From JBPCRW01 sp050996405 (lineage in GTDB: Bacteria; Acidobacteriota; Blastocatellia; Pyrinomonadales; Pyrinomonadaceae), in NCBI GenBank assembly GCA_050996405.1, contig JBPCRW010000181.1, positions 1 to 25,240 on the forward strand: DNA of 25,240 nt, in the 5' to 3' direction. A program made the translations under genes and the position numbers. The notes beneath the pieces were generated by a model. The model worked only from the letters and a program-made list of their open reading frames with translations. It had not been told where the DNA came from and did no database searches. Shown piece by piece: positions 1 to 7,341 of the stretch; the stretch's first letter is position 1, and every line of letters begins with the position of its first letter.

Positions 1-65
1 AAGGGCGGGAACTTTTGCTCTCTCACTTCGTGCGGGCTTCTGCACAACAAATCAATTTTTATTTA

Positions 66-1268
66 TTAGAAAATACTGAATTTTATTCGCAGGTATTTTT
101 TCGGGTTCTGGCGAAAATCGTAAATTAATTTCGTGCCTTCGGTCGTGATTTGATTAACGTTGGCGGTCGTTTGATTGATGTTATTGTAAAGTGATTCGTC
201 GGTCAAAAGTTTTCCGACCGTGCCTTTTCCGGCTTGCGCGTCGCCGAGAATCGTATCGAGTTTGGTTGCCGTCGAATTAAATCGCGCCAGCGTGTCGCGC
301 GCATTGTCGTAAAGCTGTTCGTCTTTCAAAAATTTTCCGGCTGAACCTTTGCCTTCGTTCAAATCAGTGGCGATAACTTTAAAACTATCGGCGACTTCGT
401 TTAATTTTGCCAGCGATTGGCGAATATCGCCGAGCGCGGCACGGCTTTCATCGTAAAATTCGTCGTTGGAAAGAAATTTTCCGGCACTGCCGCGCCCCGC
501 GCGCAAATCATTGGAAATTGCTTCAAGCTGGGCTGTTGTTCTGTTTAAATTGTTATAAAGTGCCGGGTCGTTCAGAAGTTTTGCGGCACTGCCGTTGCCT
601 TTATTTATCTGGTCAATCGTGGTTTGCAGGCGCAGCATCGTCGCTCTGGTTTCGTTGACGGTCGCGTCCAGATTTTTATACAGCGATTCGTCGTTGATGA
701 CGCGCCCCAGAGTTCCTTCGCCGCGATTGGCTTTGTTTAAAATTTCGTTGGCGGGAATCGAAAGCTGATTTAACTGCTTCAGCAAATCGCTTCCCGATTG
801 CGTCAAATCGCTCATCGACGTGGCGGAACTCGATTGAAGTATCTGATTTTCCGCGACCGGCGCGCCTGTTTTTCCGGGTGTAATATCGATAAATTTATCG
901 TTTGCTAAAACGGACAGCGCGATTAACTGCGCCACTGAATCGGTGCGAATGCGCTCGGTAATCGGTCTGCCGTCGAGTTTGCTTGAGACCGTAATCAGTG
1001 CTTCGACCCGTTCATTTTCAGGACTGTCGGGCGGCAGCAGGCGAACCTGTTCGACCTTTCCGATATGAACTCCGGCAAGCTGGACTTCCGCGCCGTCGCG
1101 CAACCCGTCGGCACTCGGAAACCGCGCCCGCAAATGCAATTTTCCTTCAAACGGATTAAAATCGCCGGTCGAATTTATAATCAGAAAAGCCAGAATGGCG
1201 AGTCCGAATAAAACAAAAATTCCAACGCGCAAACGGCTGAAAGTTAAATTCTGGGTTGATAAAGGCAT
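66..1268 (-). CDS. mlaD: MCE-domain lipid-binding protein MlaD-like with C-terminal coiled-coil repeats
   Basis: 400-residue protein, probably the substrate-binding MCE subunit of a phospholipid ABC transporter, anchored in the inner membrane and projecting into the periplasm. Residues about 14-32 form one N-terminal membrane segment. Residues about 40-132 match an MCE domain, including FPSADGLRDGAEVQLAGVHIG. The rest is predicted helical and carries five GxGxxGKLLxDExLYxN-like repeats whose G-x-G starts are at residues 183, 224, 258, 306 and 347. Spacings are 41, 34, 48 and 41, all differing by multiples of seven, as expected for coiled coil. It is the last gene of mlaE-mlaF-mlaD. The ATG lies 5 nt after a heptamer inverted repeat, with no Shine-Dalgarno site. 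Family identity is firm; lipid transport is inferred from homology. Confidence 0.92.
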   Translation of the reverse strand: MPLSTQNLTFSRLRVGIFVLFGLAILAFLIINSTGDFNPFEGKLHLRARFPSADGLRDGAEVQLAGVHIGKVEQVRLLPPDSPENERVEALITVSSKLDGRPITERIRTDSVAQLIALSVLANDKFIDITPGKTGAPVAENQILQSSSATSMSDLTQSGSDLLKQLNQLSIPANEILNKANRGEGTLGRVINDESLYKNLDATVNETRATMLRLQTTIDQINKGNGSAAKLLNDPALYNNLNRTTAQLEAISNDLRAGRGSAGKFLSNDEFYDESRAALGDIRQSLAKLNEVADSFKVIATDLNEGKGSAGKFLKDEQLYDNARDTLARFNSTATKLDTILGDAQAGKGTVGKLLTDESLYNNINQTTANVNQITTEGTKLIYDFRQNPKKYLRIKFSIF

Positions 1269-1272
1269 AGAA

Positions 1273-1349
1273 TTAGTGGTGAGTGGTGAATGGTGAGTGG
1301 CGAGTTATGGCTTTTCACTAACCACTCACCATTCATCATTCACCACTAA
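1273..1349. repeat. Heptamer inverted repeat between mlaF and mlaD
   Basis: Two arms of 28 nt (1273-1300 and 1322-1349) are complementary at 26 of 28 positions around a 21-nt loop. Each arm is built of degenerate 7-bp units: five at 1274-1308 (for example GAGTGGT, GAATGGT) and five at 1316-1350 (for example CACTCAC, CATTCAT). It fills almost the whole gap between the mlaF stop and the mlaD start and ends 5 nt from the mlaD start codon. A folded mRNA here could affect mlaD translation, which is inference. Confidence 0.9.
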
Positions 1350-1354
1350 ATAAA

Positions 1355-2260
1355 TCATTTTCCGCGTATAAAACGGCGAATATACTGGTCTTCGGAAGCG
1401 CGCAACTGCTCGTCAGAGCCGGTAAAAATTATTTTCCCTTCGCGGAACATTATAACTTCCGTATTTATCAGACAAAGTTTTTCGCCTTCTTCTTCAAAGA
1501 CGACCTCACCGTTTTCGTTGACGATGGCGTATTCCGAACACAAATAATCGAGATTCTGCATTTCGTGCGTGACGAAAATCGAAGATACGTCTTCCAAATC
1601 GCGCAATTTAATTGCCAGTTCGCAAATCGTCCGCGCCGTCGGCGGGTCAAGTCCGGCAGTCGGCTCGTCAAACAGGACGATTTTCGGGTCGCCGACCAGC
1701 GCGCGCGCAATCCCGACGCGCCGCCGCATCCCGCCCGAAAGCTCGTCGGGCATTTTGTCAATCGCGTCTTCCAAATCGACGAAATGCAGCATTCGCCGCA
1801 CTTCCTGTTCGGCTTCCGCTTCGGGGACGCCTCTTTCCTGAAGGCGATAGGCGACGTTTTCATAAACCGACAGCGAATCGAACAGCGCGCCTTCCTGAAA
1901 AATCATTCCCATTTTTTTTCGCACCGGCATCATTTCGTTTTCGGTGTAATTGGTGATGTCTTCGCCGTCCACAAAAATCTGACCGGAATCCGGTTTCAGC
2001 AATCCCAAAAGAAGTTTAATCGTCGTCGATTTTCCGCCGCCCGAACGACCTAAAATAATTTTCGTCTCGCCGCGATGGACGGTGAAACTGACTCCGTTCA
2101 GAATTTTATTATCGTCAAATGAAAGATGCACGTCACGAAATTCGATTGCCGGAATAATGCGCCCCGGCTCGTTCGTCGCGTCTTCGAGCGACTGCGGCTC
2201 AAGTTCTTCTTCAACATAGCCGGTTTCCAATTCTGTTTCCGTCGTTTCGGGTGCAAGCAT
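1355..2260 (-). CDS. mlaF: MlaF-like ABC transporter ATP-binding protein
   Basis: 301-residue cytoplasmic ATPase that should power the MlaE permease in phospholipid movement between the membranes. Visible motifs in order are Walker A GRSGGGKSTT, the signature LSGGMRRRVGIARAL, Walker B IVLFDEPTAGLD and the switch histidine in FVTHEMQ. The core starts only near residue 39 (IEFRDVHLSF) and is preceded by about 38 acidic, low-complexity residues. After the switch histidine there are about 30 additional residues before the usual C-terminal GKIIFTGSDEQL element, so the protein is longer than a typical MlaF of about 270. The ATG at 2260 is the only good start and has no clear Shine-Dalgarno site. 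It lies between mlaE and mlaD in one transcription unit. Confidence 0.93.
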   Translation of the reverse strand: MLAPETTETELETGYVEEELEPQSLEDATNEPGRIIPAIEFRDVHLSFDDNKILNGVSFTVHRGETKIILGRSGGGKSTTIKLLLGLLKPDSGQIFVDGEDITNYTENEMMPVRKKMGMIFQEGALFDSLSVYENVAYRLQERGVPEAEAEQEVRRMLHFVDLEDAIDKMPDELSGGMRRRVGIARALVGDPKIVLFDEPTAGLDPPTARTICELAIKLRDLEDVSSIFVTHEMQNLDYLCSEYAIVNENGEVVFEEEGEKLCLINTEVIMFREGKIIFTGSDEQLRASEDQYIRRFIRGK

Positions 2261-2285
2261 AAAAATATAAAACTAAATGGCGGAG

Positions 2286-2371
2286 CAAAATTAAAAGTAA
2301 TTTTGTCGTTCGGCAAAACATTGAAAATGAGTATTTAATTTTACATTTCGCATTTTCAATTTTGCATTGGC
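2286..2371. repeat. Small hairpin and A/T-rich heptamer repeats between mlaE and mlaF
   Basis: The 111-nt gap between mlaE and mlaF holds a perfect 8-bp hairpin with tetraloop (arms 2286-2293 and 2298-2305) and a run of 7-bp units at 2338-2365 (such as ATTTTCA and ATTTTGC). The stretch 2351-2365 is also the near reverse complement of 2313-2329, which contains two extra bases, giving a second imperfect inverted repeat. The layout resembles the mlaF/mlaD gap but the unit sequence is different. Confidence 0.75.
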
Positions 2372-3139
2372 TTAGTATTGGATGCCGAGCAATGCCTGTA
2401 ACGCCCGCGTCAGGAAAAAGTCTGCGATAATAACTACAACCGATGCTAAAACTACGGCTTTCGTTGTCGCCCGCCCGACGCCGACCGTTCCGCCCGTCGT
2501 ATCCAATCCTTTATAACAGGCGACGCTCCCGATTATTAGACCGAAAAAAAACGGTTTAGTCATCCCGCTGATAATATTCTCGATAGTTACGCCTTCGCCG
2601 ACGCTCGACAAAAACACATTATAATCGAGAGAAAAAAGATTTTTGGCGACAAAACCGCCGCCGATAATCCCGAAAATATCCGTCGCCACAGTCAGCAGCG
2701 GCAGCATTAAAACGAGCGCGATGATTCGCGGCGCGACCAGTTTGCGAATTGGGTCAGTTCCCAGAGCGCGCATCGCGTCGATTTGCTGCGAAACGACCAT
2801 CGAACCGAGTTCGGCAGAAATCGACGAGCCGATTCTGCCCGAAACCATCAGCGCGGCAAGCACCGGACCGAGTTCCCGAATTAAAGAAAAAGAAATCATT
2901 TGCCCAAGCTGCGCCTGCGCTCCGTAAAAAGCCAGAATCTGAAAACTCTGCAAAACCAGAGCCGCGCCCGTAAAAAATCCGGTCAAAACGACGATTGACA
3001 GCGAGCCTACTCCGACGCTGTCCATTTGACGAATTATCTCGTTGAAATAGCGCGGGCTTTTTCGCAATCCGGCAAAAGCGGAGAAAATCAGAAGCGAAAT
3101 TTCCTGTAATTCAAATAAAAATTTTTTGAAGGGACTCAT
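2372..3139 (-). CDS. mlaE: MlaE-family ABC transporter permease
   Basis: 255-residue integral inner-membrane permease of the MlaE family, partner of the ATPase and MCE protein that follow it. Family-typical stretches are the GFFTGAALVLQSF loop, the RELGPVLAALMVSGRIGSSISAEL-type region with the conserved RELGPV and AELG elements, and several hydrophobic segments at about 80-100, 145-170, 195-215 and 230-250. I chose the ATG at 3139; a TTG five codons upstream (3154) is in frame but neither has a clear Shine-Dalgarno site. It is first in mlaE-mlaF-mlaD. A weak candidate -10 (CATAAT on the minus strand, 3165-3160) lies just upstream. The terminator at 3211-3243 isolates it from the sigma-factor operon upstream. 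Confidence 0.92.
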   Translation of the reverse strand: MSPFKKFLFELQEISLLIFSAFAGLRKSPRYFNEIIRQMDSVGVGSLSIVVLTGFFTGAALVLQSFQILAFYGAQAQLGQMISFSLIRELGPVLAALMVSGRIGSSISAELGSMVVSQQIDAMRALGTDPIRKLVAPRIIALVLMLPLLTVATDIFGIIGGGFVAKNLFSLDYNVFLSSVGEGVTIENIISGMTKPFFFGLIIGSVACYKGLDTTGGTVGVGRATTKAVVLASVVVIIADFFLTRALQALLGIQY

Positions 3140-3210
3140 TCGGAAAAAGCTCAACGATAATTATGATTTCGGATTGGCTCAAGATTACAACGAACTGGTG
3201 ATAAACGACA

Positions 3211-3243
3211 AATAAAAAAGCCGACCTTTTACAAAGTCAGCTT
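3211..3243 (-). terminator. Intrinsic terminator of the sigma/anti-sigma/Spy-like operon
   Basis: On the minus strand an 8-bp stem (arms 3243-3236 and 3225-3218, one G-U pair) with a 10-nt loop is followed by six T, then ATTTG. It lies about 50 nt after the stop of the Spy/CpxP-like gene and before mlaE, where an operon boundary is expected. Confidence 0.8.
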
Positions 3244-3294
3244 AAAATGAATAAAAAAAGATTGCCGGAGCAAGAAATTATTTCAAGAAACTAT

Positions 3295-3885
3295 TTACGG
3301 ATTTTGTCTGCGTGTCTGTTGTTTTTCAATGCGCCGCATCTGCCTCTGCTGGCGCGGAGTCAGAGATTTATCCGAAGGGCTTTGACCGGATTTTATATTT
3401 TGGTTTTTATTCAGCCCGTTACCTTGATTTTTATTGAGGTTATTCTCGCGTTTCTGCTGTCTATACTGCGCCTGAAGATTGCGAAATTTTTCAAACTGCT
3501 GCGCCGTCAGAACCTGCCTGACAAATTGCTCGTTGATAGTCCGGTTTTTAACAAAATCGGCGTGCGCCGCCTGCATTTCTTTCTGGCGCGCCTGAATTTC
3601 GGCTTCGCTCGCGTTTGAATAAATCGCTTCGTCGAGTGCTTGATTAGCCGCTTTTAGACGACGCTGCGATTCCTGCGTGACGGCGCGCCGCTCTTTATTA
3701 AACTGGCGAATTCGTTGAATCTGGTCGGGCGACAAATCGAGTTCCCGCAAAAGATTCGGACGCGCCGGACGGTCAATCTGCGCGTCGTCCGTTTCCTGCT
3801 CCGCGTTTTGCGCTTTGACACCAGACACCGAAAAAATTATCAGCCATCCGGCAAAAAGCAAACTGAAAATGGCAAATCTATTCAT
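3295..3885 (-). CDS. Spy/CpxP-like periplasmic protein
   Basis: 196 residues with an N-terminal signal peptide (hydrophobic core FAIFSLLFAGWLIIFSVSG, cleavage likely after VKAQ near residue 25). The mature part is almost wholly helical and charged. Two LTxxQ-like segments, LSPDQIQRIRQF (about 51) and LTAQQFEKFRNL (about 127), mark the Spy/CpxP heavy-metal-sensor-like fold: small periplasmic chaperone or stress-sensing proteins. The tail (about 145-196) is rich in Asn, Gln, Lys and Arg and looks disordered. Its ATG overlaps the last 8 nt of the anti-sigma gene, so the two are translationally coupled. It is the last gene before the terminator at 3211-3243. Its position suggests a periplasmic component of the sigma pathway; that role is inferred. 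Confidence 0.75.
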   Translation of the reverse strand: MNRFAIFSLLFAGWLIIFSVSGVKAQNAEQETDDAQIDRPARPNLLRELDLSPDQIQRIRQFNKERRAVTQESQRRLKAANQALDEAIYSNASEAEIQARQKEMQAAHADFVKNRTINEQFVRQVLTAQQFEKFRNLQAQYRQQKRENNLNKNQGNGLNKNQNIKSGQSPSDKSLTPRQQRQMRRIEKQQTRRQNP

Positions 3886-4648
3886 TATTTACCTCATCCG
3901 CATTAGTCATTCCGACTTCATCGAGAATGTCGGAAAGTCGCGGCGAGCCATCTTCATCTTCCTCGACGGCTAATGACGGAACATCATTTTTTACCGGAGT
4001 TTTCAGGCGGACATTCTTTCCGACTTCCGGCGCGAATGATTTATTCAAACTATTTGACGCAGCATTTGTCGGCGCGGAAACTCTGCCGGATGAAGCGTTA
4101 TTTTTTGCGGCGACATTCTTTATTTTGACCGGTGCGGACGATAACGATTTTTCATTCGCCGTTTCAGAATTATCATTCGCGGCAAGCATTTTATTGTCGC
4201 CGACATTTTCGTTGGTTGGAACAATCGGTTTTTGAATCGTCGTCTTTTTATTTTCCGCTATATTTTTATCGCGCGAAAAATTCGCCGCAAACCAAAACAA
4301 TCCGGCGCAAAGTAAAAGTGCCGCCAACGCCGCCGTCATCCGAATCGGAGAAAAATTTAAATGAGCGCGAACAGTTTCCAGCCACGAAAGTTTTCCCGAA
4401 TTCGTTCGGCTGGCAATCGGCAGAACAATCAATGGTATCGGCAGCGATTCAAAATCCGCTTCGCGCCATTCCGCAATGGAAAACCGCAGAGCGGAAAAGT
4501 CCGTCAATTCGTCAACGCACGTTTGGCAGTTGGATAAGTGCGATTCAAAAATTAACTTTTCCGAATCGTCGATTTCGCCGTAGAGATACGCCGCCGACGC
4601 TTCGGCAAACGCGCAGGACGAATTTTGATGTTCATTATTGTTCAGCAT
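3878..4648 (-). CDS. Zinc-finger anti-sigma factor (membrane-anchored)
   Basis: 256 residues. The N-terminal part (about 10-60) has the anti-sigma zinc-finger pattern HxxxCxxC in HLSNCQTC, preceded by the AxAYLYGEID helix common in these proteins. A single membrane segment lies at about residues 103-123 (MTAALAALLLCAGLFWFAANF), so the N-terminus should hold the sigma factor in the cytoplasm and about 130 residues face the periplasm. The periplasmic part is low-complexity, rich in Asn, Lys and Ser. The start is 16 nt after the sigma stop with an AAGGAAAG-like site upstream. Partner of the sigma gene by context and family. Confidence 0.85.
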   Translation of the reverse strand: MLNNNEHQNSSCAFAEASAAYLYGEIDDSEKLIFESHLSNCQTCVDELTDFSALRFSIAEWREADFESLPIPLIVLPIASRTNSGKLSWLETVRAHLNFSPIRMTAALAALLLCAGLFWFAANFSRDKNIAENKKTTIQKPIVPTNENVGDNKMLAANDNSETANEKSLSSAPVKIKNVAAKNNASSGRVSAPTNAASNSLNKSFAPEVGKNVRLKTPVKNDVPSLAVEEDEDGSPRLSDILDEVGMTNADEVNNE

Positions 4649-4664
4649 TTTTCTATTCTTTCCT

Positions 4665-5240
4665 TCAAACGATTTCCAGTTGCGCCCGTTCCAATTTCAT
4701 CCGAAGCTGTTTCAGAGCCGTATAAACGCGGCTTTTAACCGTGCTTAAAGGCAGATTCAAAGTTTCCGAAATTTCCTGAAAAGTCATTTCCTCAAACTCT
4801 TTCATCACAATGACTTCTTTCAATTCAGACGGCAGAGCCGCCACCGCTTGCCGCACCATTTTCAAACGCTCGTTCTGTTCCGAAATTCGCGCCGGAGAAA
4901 ACGATTTCGGCGCGGTGAATCTCGCTTCGCCCGCCAGAGTTTCATCATCCAAAGAACTTTCGGCGCGAACCTTCGCCCGCCGTTTTTTCGTCAAACATTG
5001 ATTGACGGCAATCCGGTGAAGCCACGAAGAAACTTTTGCTTCGCCGCGAAAACTCGCCAGATTTTTGTAAGCGGCGATAAAAGTTTCCTGCACGGCTTCC
5101 TGCGCTTCGTCCTCACGCGGCGCGAGCATACCGAAACAGAGCGCGAAAATCTTTCGCTCCCATCGTTTAACGATTTCGCCGAAAGCGTCAGGATTTTCCT
5201 TAACTGCAATTTCGACCAACTGCTCATCCGTCAAATTCAT
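4665..5240 (-). CDS. ECF-family RNA polymerase sigma factor
   Basis: 191 residues from the ATG at 5240 (MNLTDEQLVEIAVKENPDAF), a usual length for ECF sigma factors; an in-frame TTG at 5300 would add 20 residues unlike the family. Region 2 is visible as RWERKIFALCFGML followed by a DEAQEAVQETFIAAYKNL segment and FRGEAKVSSWLHRIAVN. Region 4 is visible as ALPSELKEVIVMKEFEEM followed by a helix-turn-helix (SETLNLPLSTVKSRVYTALKQL). It directs RNA polymerase to a specific regulon and is probably held inactive by the membrane anti-sigma factor encoded 16 nt downstream. The Spy-like gene at the operon end and the Mla operon just beyond suggest an envelope-stress role, which is inference. Confidence 0.92.
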   Translation of the reverse strand: MNLTDEQLVEIAVKENPDAFGEIVKRWERKIFALCFGMLAPREDEAQEAVQETFIAAYKNLASFRGEAKVSSWLHRIAVNQCLTKKRRAKVRAESSLDDETLAGEARFTAPKSFSPARISEQNERLKMVRQAVAALPSELKEVIVMKEFEEMTFQEISETLNLPLSTVKSRVYTALKQLRMKLERAQLEIV

Positions 5241-5318
5241 TACTCGTGGTTTTCCGGCTCGTCGCACGAGAATCTTCTCAAAACAAATTGTGCAAATCAA
5301 TTCTATGCACTCAATTAT

Positions 5319-5333
5319 TTAGATGTTATCTAA
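5319..5333. promoter_or_regulatory. Palindrome in the divergent sigma/HD-GYP intergenic region
   Basis: TTAGATGTTATCTAA is a perfect palindrome with 6-bp arms and a 3-nt centre, about 80 nt upstream of the sigma start and about 155 nt upstream of the HD-GYP start. Its placement in a divergent promoter region suits an operator, but no binding protein can be named. The rest of 5241-5425 shows no gene. Confidence 0.3.
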
Positions 5334-5425
5334 TTGAAAAAAGTCGAAATTTTACAGCCGGAGCGCGGACTCGAATAACGCGCTTCAGGAAATGAAAACA
5401 GCAAGTTAAACAAAATTAAAACTTA

Positions 5426-5455
5426 TTGACTCTGTTTTATTCTTTAGGTTAAAAT
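5426..5455 (+). promoter_or_regulatory. Probable sigma-70-type promoter of the HD-GYP operon
   Basis: TTGACT (5426-5431, 5 of 6 to the -35 consensus), an 18-nt spacer and TAAAAT (5450-5455, 5 of 6 to the -10 consensus). Transcription would start near 5462, giving a leader of about 27 nt before the ATG at 5489. Confidence 0.6.
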
Positions 5456-5488
5456 TCAAGTGGCGATTTTCTCACGCCGCCCGCGCCA

Positions 5489-7336
5489 ATGTCCCTGAAA
5501 CTTAACAAAATCAGTTTGATTTACTTCGTTGTCATTACGCTCTTGCTGGTCGGACTTGTTCCGCTGGTGATTACCGGATGGCTTTTGTCCGACCGCAGCG
5601 CGAGGGAATTGCGGGCGGTCGAAGGACGTTATCAAACTCAATTGGTGCAGGACAAAGCCCGCCAAATCGAAATGTTCGGTCAGCATTACGGAGATTTAGC
5701 CGAAGGTTTCGCCAAATCCTTTGAACTCTCGCAGGATTTTTCTCTGCTGTCTTCGCCGCAGACGCAGCAAAAACTTGGCGAATCGCTGCGTGAAAATCCG
5801 AATCTGCTGGCGTTGTTTATCAAACCGACGACGGGCGAGCCGCTTTCGGTTTATCGCGCGGAAAAAATCAATCAAGCGGAACTAGATAATTTATCGGCAA
5901 ACACGCTTTCAAATTTAGGCGAGAAAAAATTGGCGTTCGGGCAGCCGCAGATGCTCGCGTCGAGCCGCGAACTCGTGCTGACCATCGGCGTTCCGGTTTA
6001 TAAAGGCAAGACAATTTCGGCGGCGGTCGTCGCGGTTGTTTCATTGCGCGAAATCGCGCGTATAATGTCGGAAACCAGACCAGCCAATGAAAAAGAACTT
6101 TGGGAATCGGGTTTGCCGATAATTTTTGTCGTTGACGAAAAAGGGCGTGCCGTTTTTCATCCCGACGCAACCGTGGTCGGCGGTCAGAAACAATTGACCG
6201 ACCTTAAAATCGTCGAAGAATGGCGCGAGTCAAGTCGTCAAATTCAATCCGCGCTCGTGCCTTTCACAGCCAGTTACGACGGTAAAAATTATGAAATGAT
6301 TGGCGCGTATTCGACCGCCAATTTCGATGACGATTTAAGTTTCGGCGTGATTGCGATGCAGGACGAAAATCGCGCTCTGGCATCGGCAACCGAAATGCGT
6401 CGGCAAACGTGGCTCATAAGTCTGGCGTTGGCGGTCGCCGCGCTGATTATCGGCAGCCTCTTTGCGCGTCAATTGACCGCGCCCGTTTTAAAACTCGTTT
6501 CCGCCGCGCAGAAAATCGCTGCGGGCGATCTTTCCACAAAAATCGAAGAAAATAAAATCAAAGAACTCGACACGCTCGGCACAACCTTCAACTTTATGTC
6601 CGAAAGTCTTTCCGAACATATTTCCAAACTTGCGACGGCGGCGGAAGAAAACCGCGAGTTATTTGTCGGCACGGTCAAGGCTCTCGCCGCCGCGATTGAC
6701 GGCAAAGACCGCTACACGCGCGGGCATTCCGAAAGAGTTTCGAGATTTTCCGTCGCCATCGGTCAGCGGCTCAAATTGGAAGAATCGGAAGTCGAAAAAC
6801 TACGCATCAGCGCGCTGCTGCACGATGTCGGAAAAATTGCGGTTCACGACGCGATTTTAAATAAACCGACGGCGTTGACCGATGATGAATTTGAAATAAT
6901 GAAATCGCACGCGCAGAAAGGTTTCAAAATTATGTCGCAGATTCCGGCGATGAAAGATTATCTGCCCGGCATTCATATGCATCACGAAATGGTCAACGGC
7001 GCGGGCTATCCGCAAGGTCTTAAGGGAGTGGATATTCCGCTGCAAGCGAAAATTATTTCGGTTGCAGATACGTTTGACGCGATGACGACCGACCGACCGT
7101 ATCAAAAGGGAATGAAGGTTGAAGATGCCGTCAACCGAATCAAAAGTTTTGTCGGCGCGCGCTACGACGGGAAAGTTGTCGAAGCATTAGTCGAAGCCTG
7201 CGCCGAAGGACAAATTCGCGCCGGAACTGTGCGTTTGAAATCGCTGGTCGAAAAGCCGGAAGCGAATGAAGTTCCGCTTTCCGCGATGCCGAAAACCGAT
7301 GGTAATTTTCAAGTTTCCGGCTCGTCAGCCGTTTAA
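5489..7336 (+). CDS. Membrane HD-GYP cyclic-di-GMP phosphodiesterase with periplasmic sensor and HAMP
   Basis: 615 residues. A first membrane helix (about 9-31) and a second (about 307-326) bracket a periplasmic sensor region of about 270 residues that resembles a double-Cache domain (GVPVYKGKTISAAVVAVV, IFVVDEKGRAVFHPD). A HAMP linker follows (about 327-380), then a C-terminal HD-GYP domain (about 390-575). The HD pair is in LLHDVGKIAVHD (about 445), with HHE near 499 and the GYP signature in NGAGYPQGLKG, all intact, so an active enzyme degrading c-di-GMP is expected. Signal binding outside would control the phosphodiesterase inside. No Shine-Dalgarno site precedes the ATG. The next gene begins 5 nt after the stop, so both are co-transcribed from the promoter at 5426. 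Confidence 0.93.
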   Translation: MSLKLNKISLIYFVVITLLLVGLVPLVITGWLLSDRSARELRAVEGRYQTQLVQDKARQIEMFGQHYGDLAEGFAKSFELSQDFSLLSSPQTQQKLGESLRENPNLLALFIKPTTGEPLSVYRAEKINQAELDNLSANTLSNLGEKKLAFGQPQMLASSRELVLTIGVPVYKGKTISAAVVAVVSLREIARIMSETRPANEKELWESGLPIIFVVDEKGRAVFHPDATVVGGQKQLTDLKIVEEWRESSRQIQSALVPFTASYDGKNYEMIGAYSTANFDDDLSFGVIAMQDENRALASATEMRRQTWLISLALAVAALIIGSLFARQLTAPVLKLVSAAQKIAAGDLSTKIEENKIKELDTLGTTFNFMSESLSEHISKLATAAEENRELFVGTVKALAAAIDGKDRYTRGHSERVSRFSVAIGQRLKLEESEVEKLRISALLHDVGKIAVHDAILNKPTALTDDEFEIMKSHAQKGFKIMSQIPAMKDYLPGIHMHHEMVNGAGYPQGLKGVDIPLQAKIISVADTFDAMTTDRPYQKGMKVEDAVNRIKSFVGARYDGKVVEALVEACAEGQIRAGTVRLKSLVEKPEANEVPLSAMPKTDGNFQVSGSSAV

Positions 7337-7341
7337 ATTTT

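Noticed and set aside
1..65. RNA gene or terminator at the left edge
   Set aside because: No stem with T-run after the mlaD stop and no tRNA-like features could be made out in this short piece.
1273..1349. CRISPR-like or insertion-sequence ends
   Set aside because: Units are 7 bp and contiguous, with no spacers, no cas genes and no transposase or target duplication nearby.
1565..2053. Plus-strand open frame within mlaF
   Set aside because: Antisense shadow of a well-conserved ATPase gene, with Arg/Phe-rich composition and no recognisable domain.
5241..5300. TTG at 5300 as the sigma-factor start
   Set aside because: It adds 20 residues rich in Cys and basic residues not typical of ECF sigma factors; ATG 5240 fits the family length.
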